This document shows, one piece after another, positions 22,174 to 33,689 of a DNA stretch of 64,000 nt. The stretch lies in contig QANU01027962.1 in the NCBI GenBank assembly GCA_003254905.1, forward strand, positions 78,799 through 142,798, given 5' to 3'. The DNA comes from Nissolia schottii. Its lineage: Eukaryota; Streptophyta; Magnoliopsida; Fabales; Fabaceae. The translations under genes were made by a program, and so were the position numbers. Each line of letters starts with the position of its first letter. The first letter of the stretch is position 1. The notes under the pieces are model-generated. The model did not search any database. It saw only the letters and a program-made list of their open reading frames with translations, and was not told the origin of the DNA.

Positions 22174-23173
22174 CACTACAACAAAAAAACCTATTACCGT
22201 CGCAGTGTTACCGTCGGACGCGAACCGACGGTATTACCGTCGGAAAAAATGAAATAACCGACGGTAACCGGTCGACGTGCGAAAAAGGCGTGGAATTACC
22301 ATGGGATAGACTTCCCGATGCAAATACCGACGGTACTGTTTTGGCGGGTAATGGCGGGAATGGATTTTTCGACGGTTGTAACCGACGGAAATTACCACCA
22401 GTAGAAAAGTGGCACGTTCAACCATTACCGGCGGAAACAGACGACGCAATTTTGTCCTTAATTTACCGTCGGTCACCGCCGACGGTAAATGTGCATAGAA
22501 TTCAGAGGCACTTTAGCGGCGGTTACAAACGACGGAAACTTTAACGGTACTATTTTAGCGTCGGATCCTACCGACGGTAACGGCATCGATATTTTCAAAC
22601 GACACGTCATTAATGCTCATACGTACCGTCGGTCAAAGCCGACGGTAAAGGTGCGTAGAATTCAAAGAGGCGCTGTAGCGGCGGTTACAAACGACGGAAA
22701 CTTTAACGGTACCATTTTAGCGTCGGTACCAACCGACGGTAACGGTTGTAACAAACGGTAACTAGCAAATACTTAGCGTGGGTAAATCAAACTATTGCGT
22801 CGGCAATGTTCCGACGTAAAATAATGAATAAAATATTATTACCTTTACCGTTGCTTATAGCCGACGGTAAAGTTAAAGATCTTTAAACGATTTGCGTCGG
22901 CATTTTCCGACGGTAATTGTGGAATATATTATTATTATTACCGTCTGTTATTTCCGACGATAACATAACCCAGTGATGACCCGATTACCGTCTGTTTTGT
23001 CCGACGAAAATTACCGTCGGTTCTTTTCAACCGACGGTAAATTGATTTCCATCGACCACTTTATCGTCGGCCCGTTTCCGACGGTAAGTCCGTCGGAAAA
23101 TTTCCCGAACCGACGGTAATCCCTAATTTTACAGACGGAAAATCCGCCGGTAATATCCAATTTTCTTGTAGTG
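22174..23173. mobile_element. Non-autonomous CACTA transposon, 1000 bp
   Basis: It begins CACTACAACAAAAAAACC and ends in TTTTCTTGTAGTG, the inverted CACTA terminus, with a TTA target duplication at 22171-22173 and 23174-23176. The inside is filled with about eighteen exact CCGACGG/CCGTCGG heptamers, mostly followed by TAA or TAC, in both orientations. These are typical subterminal transposase-binding repeats. A direct repeat with a 160-bp period is visible (22466 onward and 22626 onward). There is no transposase, so it would depend on an autonomous relative. A fragment of the same family lies at 52915-53059. Confidence 0.9.
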
Positions 23174-23683
23174 TTAGGCCCACCATTCACAGGTACCAAT
23201 AGACAATCCAACCTCTCATCCGAATCTTCTTCTGACTATTTAGCAACCACCTTCCCCGAACACCTTGCCACTTAAGACATCACCGAAATTTTAATCGATG
23301 ACCAAGGCTTTACTTCCTTACTGCTCACCTCCTTCGCATGCACATTGAACCCTCTTACATTAACAATGAAGTGTAACCAACCATCAATAGCAGAATATAT
23401 AAACAAGAATCAATCATTATTTTGGCAGGCGTAAAATCCAAACTCTCCTTCATCAATCTATCCAAACAAATAATATCACCTGATAAGTTCCCAATCTTGG
23501 CCAAGTCTGAAACTGTCCAATCATGGGGCGGAAGGGCATACACCTCCGTCGAAACCTTTCTTGTTTGATTAGCCTCGTCTTCTGTCCACTTCCAGATTTT
23601 TGAGAATAGCATTAACAAACAGTCAGCACCAGATGAGAGTGCATCTTCCTTGTCCTCATTTAAAGCAAAAGTACTAGACCAAC

Positions 23684-23865
23684 GGGGTTGGTCCAAGTGG
23701 TAAGCGGCTTAGTATCGCTTAAGTAAGGTCCCGAGTTCGAGACCTTATGTACGCAGTTATCGCCGCTGGAAGACTCACTCGCCATAGCCAGGTGTGCAAC
23801 CCGGGTCGACCCGGATTAGTCAAGGCTAAACCTTGGATATCGGGCAGGTAGTTTTATGAGCACCC
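23684..23865 (+). mobile_element. tRNA-derived SINE
   Basis: An RNA polymerase III promoter is visible: box A-like TGGTCCAAGTGG (23689-23700) and box B-like GAGTTCGAGACC (23733-23744) at tRNA-like spacing. The downstream part is unrelated to tRNA (CCCGGGTCGACCCGG and beyond) and ends near a TTTT tract. It sits inside the LINE ORF1 remnant. I could not define a flanking duplication, so the right boundary is approximate. Confidence 0.65.
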
Positions 23866-24313
23866 ATAGGTCTAATAACCATTATAGATCTCCATTCCAT
23901 GCCTAACCTCAACACCAGTGAAATTTATAGGATATTTGGTCACCCTAGTAATATTCCTATTTAGTAACTCCATCATATTGTCGTCCTGCTCACCATGCAC
24001 CGTAAAATCTGGTTCATGCTGCCCATTCGTGACCCCACCCTCTTTTGCACATACATAAAAAAGCAGCCTCTCCAAAACCCTTCTTTTTCCTGCTTGCTTT
24101 TAATTGGACAACTTCCTTGTATGACCTCTCAACCATCCTCGACGTATCTGTCATATCTTGTCCTATAACCGATCGAATGATGAGGCTTCATTTTTGGTAT
24201 CGTCTATTTAAGATGATCACCTTCCCTCCTCTGTCTCGATTCTATAACCTCAGCAACATTTCGTCGGATCTCCATCCCATTACGATCTTCAATAGCCCTC
24301 ATCGTATCACTCC

Positions 24314-24904
24314 CAAGGTGGTTAAACTCGAGAGTTTAAGTAAACGAGTGGAGTCTCAACACATTCGAATCGTAAACTCGTATGAGTTTACATATGTAAA
24401 AGAATATGTTATAAGCAATATAATTAAGAACTAAACTTGATTAAATATTGTATTTATAATTGAAATTGAATAATGTTAACTTTAAATTAAATTAATGAAA
24501 GAAATATCATCATAAAATACACCTTAATGCATGACACTTAGTGGTTATGTCATACTTTATTAAGTATCTGTATTATTTTATAGTTCAATAAAACATAGCT
24601 CAATTATGATAAATATATGAAATTAGCTAAATAAACTCAATATATATTATCTAATATAAACAAAGTTAGGTAAGTATCTAACAAAGTTACAAAATTTGTA
24701 CAGGTAAACTCGTAAATTCGTAGGTAAATTTTAACTCGTAAACTCGTAAGTAGAATCAAGAGTTTACTTAAACTCGTACGAGTTTACTTAAACTCGTACG
24801 AGTTTACAAAAAAAGAGTTTACATAAGAGTGTTAACTCATTTTGTGTAGTAAAATCGTAAACTTATAAGAGTTTACGAGTTAACTCGAGAGCTTAACAAC
24901 CATG
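24314..24904. mobile_element. hAT-type MITE, 591 bp
   Basis: Inverted termini CAAGGTGGTTAAACTCGAGAG-like (left) and CATGGTTGTTAAGCTC (right, reverse complement) are flanked by a perfect 8-bp duplication, ATCACTCC, at 24306-24313 and 24905-24912. Both ends are full of AAACTCGTAAACTC and palindromic AACTCGTACGAGTT motifs. It interrupts the LINE ORF1 remnant, whose frame continues when the MITE and one duplication are removed. Confidence 0.85.
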
Positions 24905-25390
24905 ATCACTCCTACGAGAAAAAACGAATAAACGCGAATGGCATAACAGTAATTCGTCTTTCTTTTGTGACATAAAGATATCCACAACATGGTCTTCCTT
25001 GCCCAAAAAAAATTGCCACAACCAAGACTTTGTCATTGGCAGTGGCAAATTTTCAACGAATACCGAAAAAGCTACAACTTCAATCTTCCAAAATGCTTTA
25101 TCATCTTTCTAATGTCTTCCTTTGAAACTAAAAGAATTTGCATGCTGATACTTACCTTTCCATTGAACTCCCCCTTCACCATCCAAGGGCCCTTTACCAT
25201 GTTGCCCAGACCTAGACGTAGTACTACCCACCTTAGTCCAAATTCCAACCTTCTTCCTAACCATGTCCCTCCTCCCCCTCTCCCTTCTTTTGCACACACT
25301 CATTCTCACTTTCTCTCTCTACCATTGTCTCTTAGAATCCAAACTCCAGTTATACAAAGGTTTCATAGAGAGTCGTCCCCGAAATGAATA

Positions 25391-26047
25391 TAGTCAAAAA
25401 AGGGAAGGAAGAAGAGTTCGCACAAAACAGGATTGAAAGGACGATAAACACGCATTGCATTTCATGCATTTCACAGGAGGATTTTACAAGACTTTGAACT
25501 TTTGATGAAATGTTGTTTTTGTTACAAGGTTTGACCCATTTATATAGGCACAAAAGCTTAATAACATTATAATGAAACTAATGCATAATAATGCTTAAGG
25601 ATGAAAGCTAACAATGAGTCATATTGTTCAACTTGATCCACTTGCTAAATTTTGATTAGTCAAATTACTTGAGGCTTGAGGCTTGTAGCAACAACAACAC
25701 AACTTGGTGTTCTTCAACTTGGACAACTGGTACAAGTTGCCTTTTTATTATTGAAAACTTGTCTCTTTTGACAACTCAAAATGAGTTAAAACTATAGCGA
25801 GTTGAAAGTGCAACTTGATCAATTTAGCCATTTTTGTTGACAAAGTTGCCAACATCAATAAAAAAAAAGGAGGTTTAGATTGAAATCACCATGAACTAAC
25901 TTATCGCCACTGAAGTGGAAGAAGTTTCAAACAGTAGGTATATATCACATGATTCAAGCATGAAACTTCGGTAACAACTTAAATAGCTTCCAAAGTTATC
26001 TCCGTACATATATTAATTTCAAACCAATATTACAATCTGAACCAACC
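25391..26047. other. Intergenic, 3' flank of the MYB gene
   Basis: No gene is recognised. This interval should include the 3' UTR and polyadenylation region of the minus-strand MYB gene. Confidence 0.35.
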
Positions 26048-29000
26048 TCAGCAGAGACCAGGCAAATTGTCCCAGGAGTAGCAGCCTTGGTTTTCATTAT
26101 GGCTTGTCGCGTTGGAGAGGGGAAATAATGATGCTATGGGCTTGATGTCTAGTCCGAAGTTGTCATCTGTCATGACACAAGATGACTGGACGTTGGAGAC
26201 TTCTCCCACACTGTTATGATTATGATGATGCCATTCCTGGTCCTGCATGGTGGAAGGCATTACAGTAAGCAGTGTTGACAAGTTCTGATCATTCATGGAT
26301 TTGCTTAGGTCTGTTGCTTCTTCCTTTTGTTTCAGCCCTGCATAGATAGATATCATCATGTAGATGGAATCAGTTATTAATCCGATTATCAACCTCAACA
26401 GGCTGTAACCAAACATTTCTACAACAAAAATGCTACATGTACACCATTAATAATGCACAGACTTTATTCTCACGAGTGCACAAATATTACAAACTTGTAA
26501 ATGATACTCTCAACTATACTTAATTAAGTGCATAAACATTACATGAGTTAAAACACAAACTTTATGTATATAAGTACGAGGTATATGTATGGTGTATGGT
26601 TTTTGGTGTACGTGTAGCAGAATTCTATCTACAATATGAATGCACCACCATCCCAACCACGCCCGCCACATGCATTGATACAATTTAAACAAAGTATTAA
26701 AAAATGGCTAAGATAGCATCTTCTTCACAAGTCGCAAAAATTGTACAACCCGTTTTTTTTCATAACAAAATAATGAATTCTTATTCTAACATTGCCGAAT
26801 AATACCATCCTTTTAGCGTGTACAAAGCTAAATGCAACTAGCTAGCGTCGTTCCAAAATTAGGATATAATTTCACGGGCTCTAAAAATAACCTTCACAGG
26901 TCAAAGAATAATCTATTCATGAAATCAGACAACACACAAAAAGGTAGAAATGCGCTTGTCGAGACCGAAACTTTCTTAATTTCCATGCAAACTTTAAAAA
27001 AATTATTTTGTTTCAAACCTCATCTGTTTTACCTAAGGGCCCCTAAAAACAATCTTGCAACATAAAACGTTTATCAAAAGAAAATATTGCAACATAAAAT
27101 TGAACTTTTTGTAAGTCAAACAGCAATATAATCAAACAAAGTACGCAAACCAAAGATACACTTAAAAAAAGTGAGTTATTCATCACCAAACCATAACAAA
27201 GTAACTAACCAGAAGGAGAGGACCAGTAGAGAGAGCTTAGGGGCAAGTCATCAAAGCCCTGGCATCCATCGAACACGTCACTTCCTTCGCTCAAGCTCAA
27301 GTAACCTCGCTTCTTCGAGCTCTGGCCAGACGCCAGCGCCTGGGCCTCCAACAGAAAATCCCCGATGCTGTTGTGCAGTGAAGGATCGTTGAACTCAATG
27401 TCAAGCTTGAGGTCTTGCTCTATCTGCTGCCGCGAGTATTGGCTTGAAGGGAGCTCCAGCTTGTTATGGAAAGCAGCGGAAGGAGAAGGAGAAGGAGAAA
27501 CCCCTCGATCTGATGAATCTAGCAACGGAGTATGGAAAAATTGGGAGAAGCTGGAGTTGAGCTGAACCGGGAACCTGGTAAGACAAATCAGCAGCAAGAG
27601 TTAGTTAATTTAATTAAGAGGTGTAATACACCATACATACACTCTATACTTATATACATAAAGTTTATGTTTTAATGCGTGTAATGTTTGTGCACTCATG
27701 AGAATAAAGTTTGTGTATTATTAATAGTGTGTATGAGTGTATAAAATTGGGTATATATATGTAACATTTTTTTTTTTGTTTAAATTAATCAGTTGCATTC
27801 AGTTGCTGACCACTGTCAACTAATTATTACCGCTAACGTGTCGATTAGGTGAACGAGTGATATCAGAACTCATGTTGCGTATGAACAAAACGAGTAAACG
27901 TTCAAATCACTCCTTCAAAGATTGACATGCATGTTCATTTTTAAAATTAAGGGACCTAACAGATGAACTCTGACGGACTACTTTGGATTGTGCAGATCAT
28001 AGTTGACTGTTTCCATTTTTTATTTTTTTTATTTTTTATTTTTGGATTCAATAGCAATTATGAGTTCAGATGATTGAATAGTAATACCGGAATCCATCGA
28101 GATCAGACACGTGGTGGGTGGTGGCGGTTATAGGGGAATCAGGGGCGAGGGTGCTGGCGGCGGGAGAGATCTGGAGGTGGTTGTTGTTGAAGCTGGGAGA
28201 GGAACGGTAGCGCTTGAAGCGGAGAGGGCTACACAGCAGCGGAGCGGGCCTCTGGAAGGTGAAGGAGAGAGGGGAAGGCGCAGAGGAGGACACGGGGAAG
28301 GAATGCGCGGGGTCCACGAAGGCGTGAGGGGAATAGGAGTGCGCCCCGTGCTGGAGCGGCGACGAGAGGGGAGAGATCTGGCGGCGGGCGGTGGTCGGAG
28401 AGTGGAGGTGGTGGTGGTTTTGTTGGAAGAACTCGAACTTGGCGACGCTTGGGTTCGTTCCCGTCGGGGTGACGCACGCGGAAGGCGTGGTGGGCGTGGT
28501 TGGCGTCGTCGAGTGGTCGTTCTCTTCTGAGTACAGAGGAAGGCCCTGCCTCTGCCGCCTCTTCACCCTCGTGTTCCAGTAGTTCTTGATCTCGTTGTCC
28601 GTTCTTCCCGGCAACTGCATCACAAAAGCAAAGGGACAAGAGAGCGTTCAAATCCACGAATGTGGCAAATTCTAAATTAGACCGATTGAGAGGAAACTGG
28701 GAACTGGGAACTGGGAAATGGGAATGAACGCGTACCAGAGCGGCCATTCGGGCCCATTTGTTGCCGAACTGTGAGTGGAGCTCGATGATGAGCTTCTCTT
28801 CCTCGGGGGAGAAGGCGCCTTTCTTCAGATTGGGCCTCAGGTGGTTGGCCCACCTGAGCCTGCAGCTCTTGCCGCAACGGGCCAGGCCCGTGTTCCTCTG
28901 CACCGCGTTCCAGTTCCCTTCCCCGTGTTTCGTCACGTAATCGACGAGGACCGCATCCTCCGCGGCTGTCCACGGGCCCTTCTTCATGGCCACCTCGTCC

Positions 29001-29113
29001 GCCCCACCGCCGCCGCCGCCACCACTCTCACCACCGCCGCCGCCGCCCATTATTTCGTGAGGCGCGCTTCCATTGTTATTTGCATCATTAAAGGTTGTCA
29101 TATGCTCCATCAA
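26048..29113 (-). CDS. GAMYB-like R2R3-MYB transcription factor (four exons)
   Basis: I read four coding exons: 29113-28736, 28614-28088, 27574-27210 and 26337-26048. They are joined at GT/AG sites in consistent phase and give 519 residues, near Arabidopsis MYB33 (520). R2 spans about residues 44-92 (KKGPWTAAED, GNWNAVQ, RCGKSCRLRWANHL) and R3 about 93-146 (LKKGAFSPEEE, GNKWARMAAL, then LPGRTDNEIKNYWNTR across intron 1). RQRQGLPLY after the repeats is diagnostic of the GAMYB group (subgroup 18). A Gly-rich run precedes R2. The members are nuclear activators in gibberellin, anther, pollen-tube and aleurone programmes. Exon 3 carries a miR159 target site, the main known control of this group. 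The ARMAA form of R3 leans towards the MYB97/101/120 branch, but I would not name the orthologue. Exon 2 is unusually GC-rich and His/Pro/Ser-rich. Confidence 0.88.
26431..26619. mobile_element. MITE in MYB intron 3
   Basis: Termini TGCTACATGTACACC and GGTGTACGTGTAGCA form an inverted repeat of about 15 bp around an AT-rich interior with TTTATTCTCACGAGTGCAC and GTGCATAAACATTAC. Related copies lie at 27621-27765 (opposite orientation) and 55474-55688. The target duplication is unclear. Confidence 0.65.
27438..27458 (-). promoter_or_regulatory. Probable miR159 target site in MYB exon 3
   Basis: Read on the minus strand, this 21-nt site contains GGAGCTCCCTTCAAGCCAA, encoding Glu-Leu-Pro-Ser-Ser-Gln-Tyr. 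GAMYB genes carry the miR159 site at this conserved ELPSxQY peptide. Against a perfect complement of miR159a (from memory) I count three departures: one G:U-type position near the 5' end, one position near the 3' part, and the last base. The central cleavage region is intact. This is strong evidence for miR159 control. Confidence 0.85.
27621..27765. mobile_element. MITE copy in MYB intron 2
   Basis: It shares TACACCATACATACAC, ATAAAGTTT(A/G)TGTTTTAATG, TTTGTGCACTCATGAGAATAAAG and the ATAAAATTGGGTATA end with 55474-55688, and in reverse orientation with 26431-26619. The termini are eroded. Confidence 0.55.
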
Positions 29114-30913
29114 GCTTCAATTAATCTATTTTTTTTTTTTCTTCTTTTGGGTGTCCAAATTTAGGCACGCTTTCCCAAGTTCTCCCTCTTTCGCTGTATA
29201 ATACGCAAATGCAGTGATTGCCGTTCTGCTGCTATTGTGTTTTCTTCTGTTCTTCCTTCATGCAAGCACAACGGTTTTACGCCTCTCTCAAAGCAATCTT
29301 CGGCAAGAACAACCGCCTAACGGCTATTTGGAAATAAAATAAACCCCCCTTCGTGGTTATTATTTTATTCTTTTATTTTTTTTCCTCTTTTATGAGAACG
29401 ATTTAGACTTGGACCCTCTAGTGTGGCCGATGAATGATTTGGGGGGGGGGGGGTTGGTGGGAGACGAGGGTTTTTGGCAGGTTCAAACTGATCCCACAGG
29501 CAACAACTGAATGTTAGACGGGGGCTTTGTGCGAAAGTGGAAGGGGCAAATTTAGAGGGCCTCGCTAGCTTTGCGCTCCCGAGTAACTCTCGAGGCCGCT
29601 GGTTGGGAATCCGTACACCGTGTCCTTTACCTGACATGCTGTTGCTCAGTTGTTGTTTTTTTTACAGCACGTTTTTTGCTGCTGCAAAGCGAGAATGTGT
29701 CGTGGACACATCGTAACAACAACGGAGCGGGCGGAGAATACTTGTGGGCAGCGAAGCTCGGTGCTGAAAATAGCAAAAATAGGAGAGTGGGGTTGCAGCT
29801 AATAGGCTTCTTTTGCAGTGTACCCACGTGGCGTGCCTTGTGGCTTGTGAGTACGGAGCATTACCTCTTGCCCATGTTCCCTTTAAGGTGGCATAAAAGT
29901 GCGCGGGGAATGCCAGATTTGAGCCGCGGACCCGTCCAGCTGGGCGTGCGTTTTATTTTTGTAAGGTGTGTATGATAATGAAATATATTTACTATCGTAA
30001 TAAACTTTTATTTAATGGTGAATGGTGTATAAGTTTATATGATATCTTGCGTCCCAGGAATATAAATAATATTTTTTTTTTTGATGTTGTAAATTCTTTT
30101 GTGCTGAATTAATTTGTGAAAAAAGTGAACACTATTTCTCATTTTTTTTTAACTTATATTATATTGTTTTTAACTTGTTTAATAAATTGAGCTTTCTTTT
30201 GTTACCCATATAAAATTTTAGAATATCAGTGATCTTTAGTTATTTGTATTTTGAAATTAATAATAGGTCTTACCAACTTAAACTATCTATTATTTTGAAC
30301 TTGTGATTAGATTACGGTAGTTAAAATACAATGAGATAATGGTACTGTAATAAGTACACAAATACTCCAAAAAAAAAGATCCCTTAATAAATAAAGTTAA
30401 TTTTCTTTTTGAAAATTTTATTCAACTAGAATTGAACTGTCCCCTATTTGCACTTTCCAATAATAGTGTGTAACTAAGGATATGACTAATTTGCACTGGG
30501 TTAGGTTAGCGACCAATTTGGTCTCTAAGTCTCATCCATCCAAAAATTATGAAGGGTTAAGATTGCTTCTAATAAATAAATATAAAATAATTTATATTTA
30601 TATTTTAATAATATTTTTTACTTGATTTATTAATTTTATCCCTCACTGTTTTTATAGTTTTGTACAATGCCATTCTACTTTGTTTCTATGCCCTCCGCTA
30701 GCCTCTGACCACTAATTACTTCACACAATTACCTATCCCAAAGCGAGTTCTGATGTGTTGTTATTGAAAATTAATGAGGATGCCTTATTGGGGATCGCTT
30801 TGTTCTAGAAAATTGATCTGCCTAAAGTAAGGGTGGAAATGGGTCGAATCAGGTTAGGCTTTGGCTTAAATAAGTTTGACATGTTTCTAAATTATTCGGC
30901 TCGAGTCTGGGGC
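29114..30913. other. Intergenic, upstream region of the MYB gene
   Basis: The first few hundred bases are probably the MYB 5' leader and promoter on the minus strand. A 13-nt G run lies at 29441-29453. The sequence 29520-29960 is moderately GC-rich but I recognise no coding frame. The rest is AT-rich. Confidence 0.4.
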
Positions 30914-30918
30914 TATTA

Positions 30919-33684
30919 TGTCTGGGACATACATACAATCAATTGGTCCATAATACAACTACATTGTTGAGTAATATTATAATTTACATTTACTACATTT
31001 AGTCGCCAATGGCCTGACTAGACCGTGTGATTGTTACACGTTACACGTCACTACTCCAGGCCTTGCTTGCTTGTCGAACAGCATCACTGGTTGCTCCCCT
31101 ACGATGTCTCAGGTCAGGGGCTTCTACTACAGGAGAAGTTCTTGTCCTCGTTCCAAGGTAAGCTCTGGTCCTTGCAGCGTGCCACGGGTTCCTGCCTGGA
31201 ATTATAATGTAGTAGGGGTGAGAACATTATGTCCTCAGTGGGGTCCTTCGGGGAATACCTATTCGTTTCACTTCAATTATGATTTCGCCGCTCAGGGGGT
31301 CTTTAGGTGCCATAACATACTAAAACCCTACTGATTATTATCCATGCTAGGCCTGAACATCTTTATCTACATTACAAAGTGATCGTGGGGAAATATAATC
31401 TTGCTTAACCTAGTTACAGAGTCTCGTGCTTTCTAGCCTATACCGTTAGGGCCTTGTGATACTGCATCACGTACCCACGTTCTTATACTCGAGATGTCAC
31501 CACGTGACGTTCATTACACATAAACATACTTACATATACATATAGCATTCATCAAGTAACCTTCATGCATGTATGGGAAAAGGGGAGTTCTCTTACGCGT
31601 CTTAGGCAGCGTTCTTTTCGTTACTTGATGCCCATTATTCTCCCATGTAGACCATGGGATCGTCATCCCCCTTTCAGCTACAACAAACTTAATATCATCC
31701 TGCTCGAAGAATAGTGAGGGTGTACCCTTGTGGTAACACCGGGAGTGGGCTCGCTTGTCCACTACTTTGGGGACAATCTTTCTTTCTTTCTTTGTCCACT
31801 ACTTTGGGGACAACTTTCTTCCGCCACAACTTTGGGACGTAGATCACACCACTACTTTGGGGTGTACTTCTCTGATGCCACTACTTTCGGGCATGTCTTT
31901 CTTTCTTTCTCTTAAATGTCCAAACTTTGAGGACATATTACCCGTCTTTTAAACGTCATGACGTAAAAGCTCAATCGTTACTTTCTTTCCTTACTTTCTT
32001 TTCTCTCGTACCAGGCCGAAGCCCGCGTTTCAGGTCAAAGCCTACGTGTCATAATCATAAACCAGTCCTTCTTACTAGACTGGAAAGGGGTTTGTCAGGT
32101 ATGACGTGCCAAGAGATAGTGATATCCTGATCGTATAAGTAGGTCATATCCTTGGGCTACTCCAACCTTTTGCGGTCAGTGCCCGTCTTTAGACTTAGTT
32201 GGTTCCCTAGGTCCATTCTTTATCTGAATACCATTAGGTGACTTTAACCTCTAGTTATCTACAGTCGTCCTAAGCTCTACTGACGACCGAGTCCTCATGA
32301 TGCATACTATTTATAAGTACAACATATAGTCACATAATCATTTACATCCTTGTGGGTATATTTCAGAGGTTCGGTGCTGGTTTAGAGTGTGCGGGCTCAT
32401 GAGAACTCCTCGGTTCAAAGTTAACTTAGTAACTTAGGATTCTTTAGGCCGTTTAGCACCTTGGCTAGGTCGCTCAATGCCCATGAGGGACTCCCAGGTT
32501 ACTTAGCCATCCTTGTGCCAAACATTTCTCACTGGTTCCGGTCAAGCCGCTTAGGGTCTAGGCTAGGCCGCTTAGCGCACTGACCAAGAGACAAGCTCAG
32601 CGGGTCAGCTCAGGGTTAGGCCACTCAGTGGACCGGGGTGGCGGCTCAGCGCCTTGTCCTGTGTGAGGCCGCTCAGCGGACGAAGTCACAAGGTAAAAAA
32701 TGGAAATTCTTTCTCTGTGCTTACTGAGGCTTCTTACCCAATTCCAACCACCACATTTATATTTTTCTAACTTCAAAACTACTAAAAACCATTAACGCAC
32801 CATTAACGCACCATTAACAGTATATTTTTCTCATAACATTTCTAATTTTTCTTACTCAAAAATACATACATATAAATACAGAGAAAACCCACATAGACAG
32901 GAGTGGTCAGACTACCCACCTCAAAATCCAGTTTGGAAATGGTAGAACTGATGAGGAAAAACCCCTGATCGTGTTAGGATGCTCCCCGCTATTTTTCCAG
33001 CGTCCGGCAACATAACAACAGTGCACAAACAGACAACAAAGAAAGAAAAAGAATGAGCAACAAAGAAACAAAGAAAAGGAAAAATGAAGCGTAATGGCTT
33101 CAGGGGGCCTATTTATAGGCAGCCCCCCACCGGCTTAAATTAATTAACTTATGTATATATTATTATATTACATTATTTGTATTATTATTATTACATTATT
33201 ATTTTTACTATCCATACTTATTATTATATTATATAATAGTATATTATATACATATATCTAAAAAATATCCCTACCAACCGTTGCAGGGGATAAGGATGAC
33301 CCCTTCGGTCCAATTTTGATCATGTTTAATCGTGTTTTGTCGTTCGCTGTCCCGGTGCTTCGCGTGCGGCTGTCCGAAAAATATTTCAGACGCACCGTCA
33401 TGATCTACTAATTTTCCTCATTGGTAGTTTGAGTCCGGTTGAGGTATTCTTGGAATTAGTATCTTATTAGTTTATTTTACGGTCACTTTGGATATCCGAA
33501 AAAATTTCTGATTGGCCCGGAAATCGTCCTAAGCCTCGGGAAAAATCCGCGATATCACGAAACGCTAATTTTAACTGCGATTCTTATGAGTTAAAGGTAA
33601 TAATTTAATTTTCTCGCTTCCCTGATCGCCTTATAATTATTTATTACGCAAAGTCTCCGTACAGGGAAAAAGCAGGATGTTACA
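30919..33684 (-). mobile_element. Long-LTR family copy D, solo LTR of 2766 bp
   Basis: A perfect 5-bp duplication, TATTA (30914-30918 and 33685-33689), flanks a sequence that begins TGTCTGGGAC and ends AGGATGTTACA. The latter is the family's other terminus. The usual first few hundred bases at the low-coordinate end are missing, so the copy is internally shortened. On the minus strand it has a TATA box (CCTATAAATAGG, about 33109-33119), AGGTGGGTAGT (about 32912-32922), a CCGCTCAGCGG array (32540-32680) and the inverted repeat TGAGAAC-ATTAT-GTCCTCA (31219-31237 on the plus strand). There is no pol and no terminal direct repeat. Confidence 0.7.
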
Positions 33685-33689
33685 TATTA

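Larger units (their letters stand above)
22135..25390 (-). pseudogene. LINE ORF1 remnant carrying three nested elements
   Basis: On the minus strand, 25065-24913 encodes FSVFVENLP, KSWLWQFF and VVDIFMSQK, the RRM-like start of plant LINE ORF1 proteins. The frame resumes beyond the hAT MITE at 24313 as TMRAIEDRNGMEIRRN. Around 23640-23390 comes a DUF4283-like part (DWTVSDLAKIGN, GDIICLDRLMKESLDF). Near 23240-23177 is SEEDSDERLDCLLVPVNGGP, which appears to resume past the CACTA element at 22173. Stops and frame changes are present. In living elements ORF1 is an RNA-binding protein; here it is dead. The 3' endonuclease/reverse transcriptase part is not seen. Confidence 0.55.

Noticed and set aside
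22174-23173. Regular short repeats as a CRISPR array
   Set aside because: The repeats are 7 bp, in both orientations, unevenly spaced, and bounded by CACTA termini with a TTA duplication in a plant genome.
23684-23750. tRNA gene
   Set aside because: Box A and box B are present, but no cloverleaf acceptor stem can be closed and the sequence continues into a SINE body.
28111-28582. Gly/Arg/Val-rich frames on the plus strand at MYB exon 2
   Set aside because: They are reverse-strand readings of the His/Pro/Ser-rich MYB exon, whose splice phases and MYB motifs are consistent.
28229-28735. Unspliced continuation of MYB exon 1 to about 294 codons
   Set aside because: The frame leaves the R3 repeat abruptly after ARMAAL, while a GT/AG intron joins it to LPGRTDNEIKNYW in phase.
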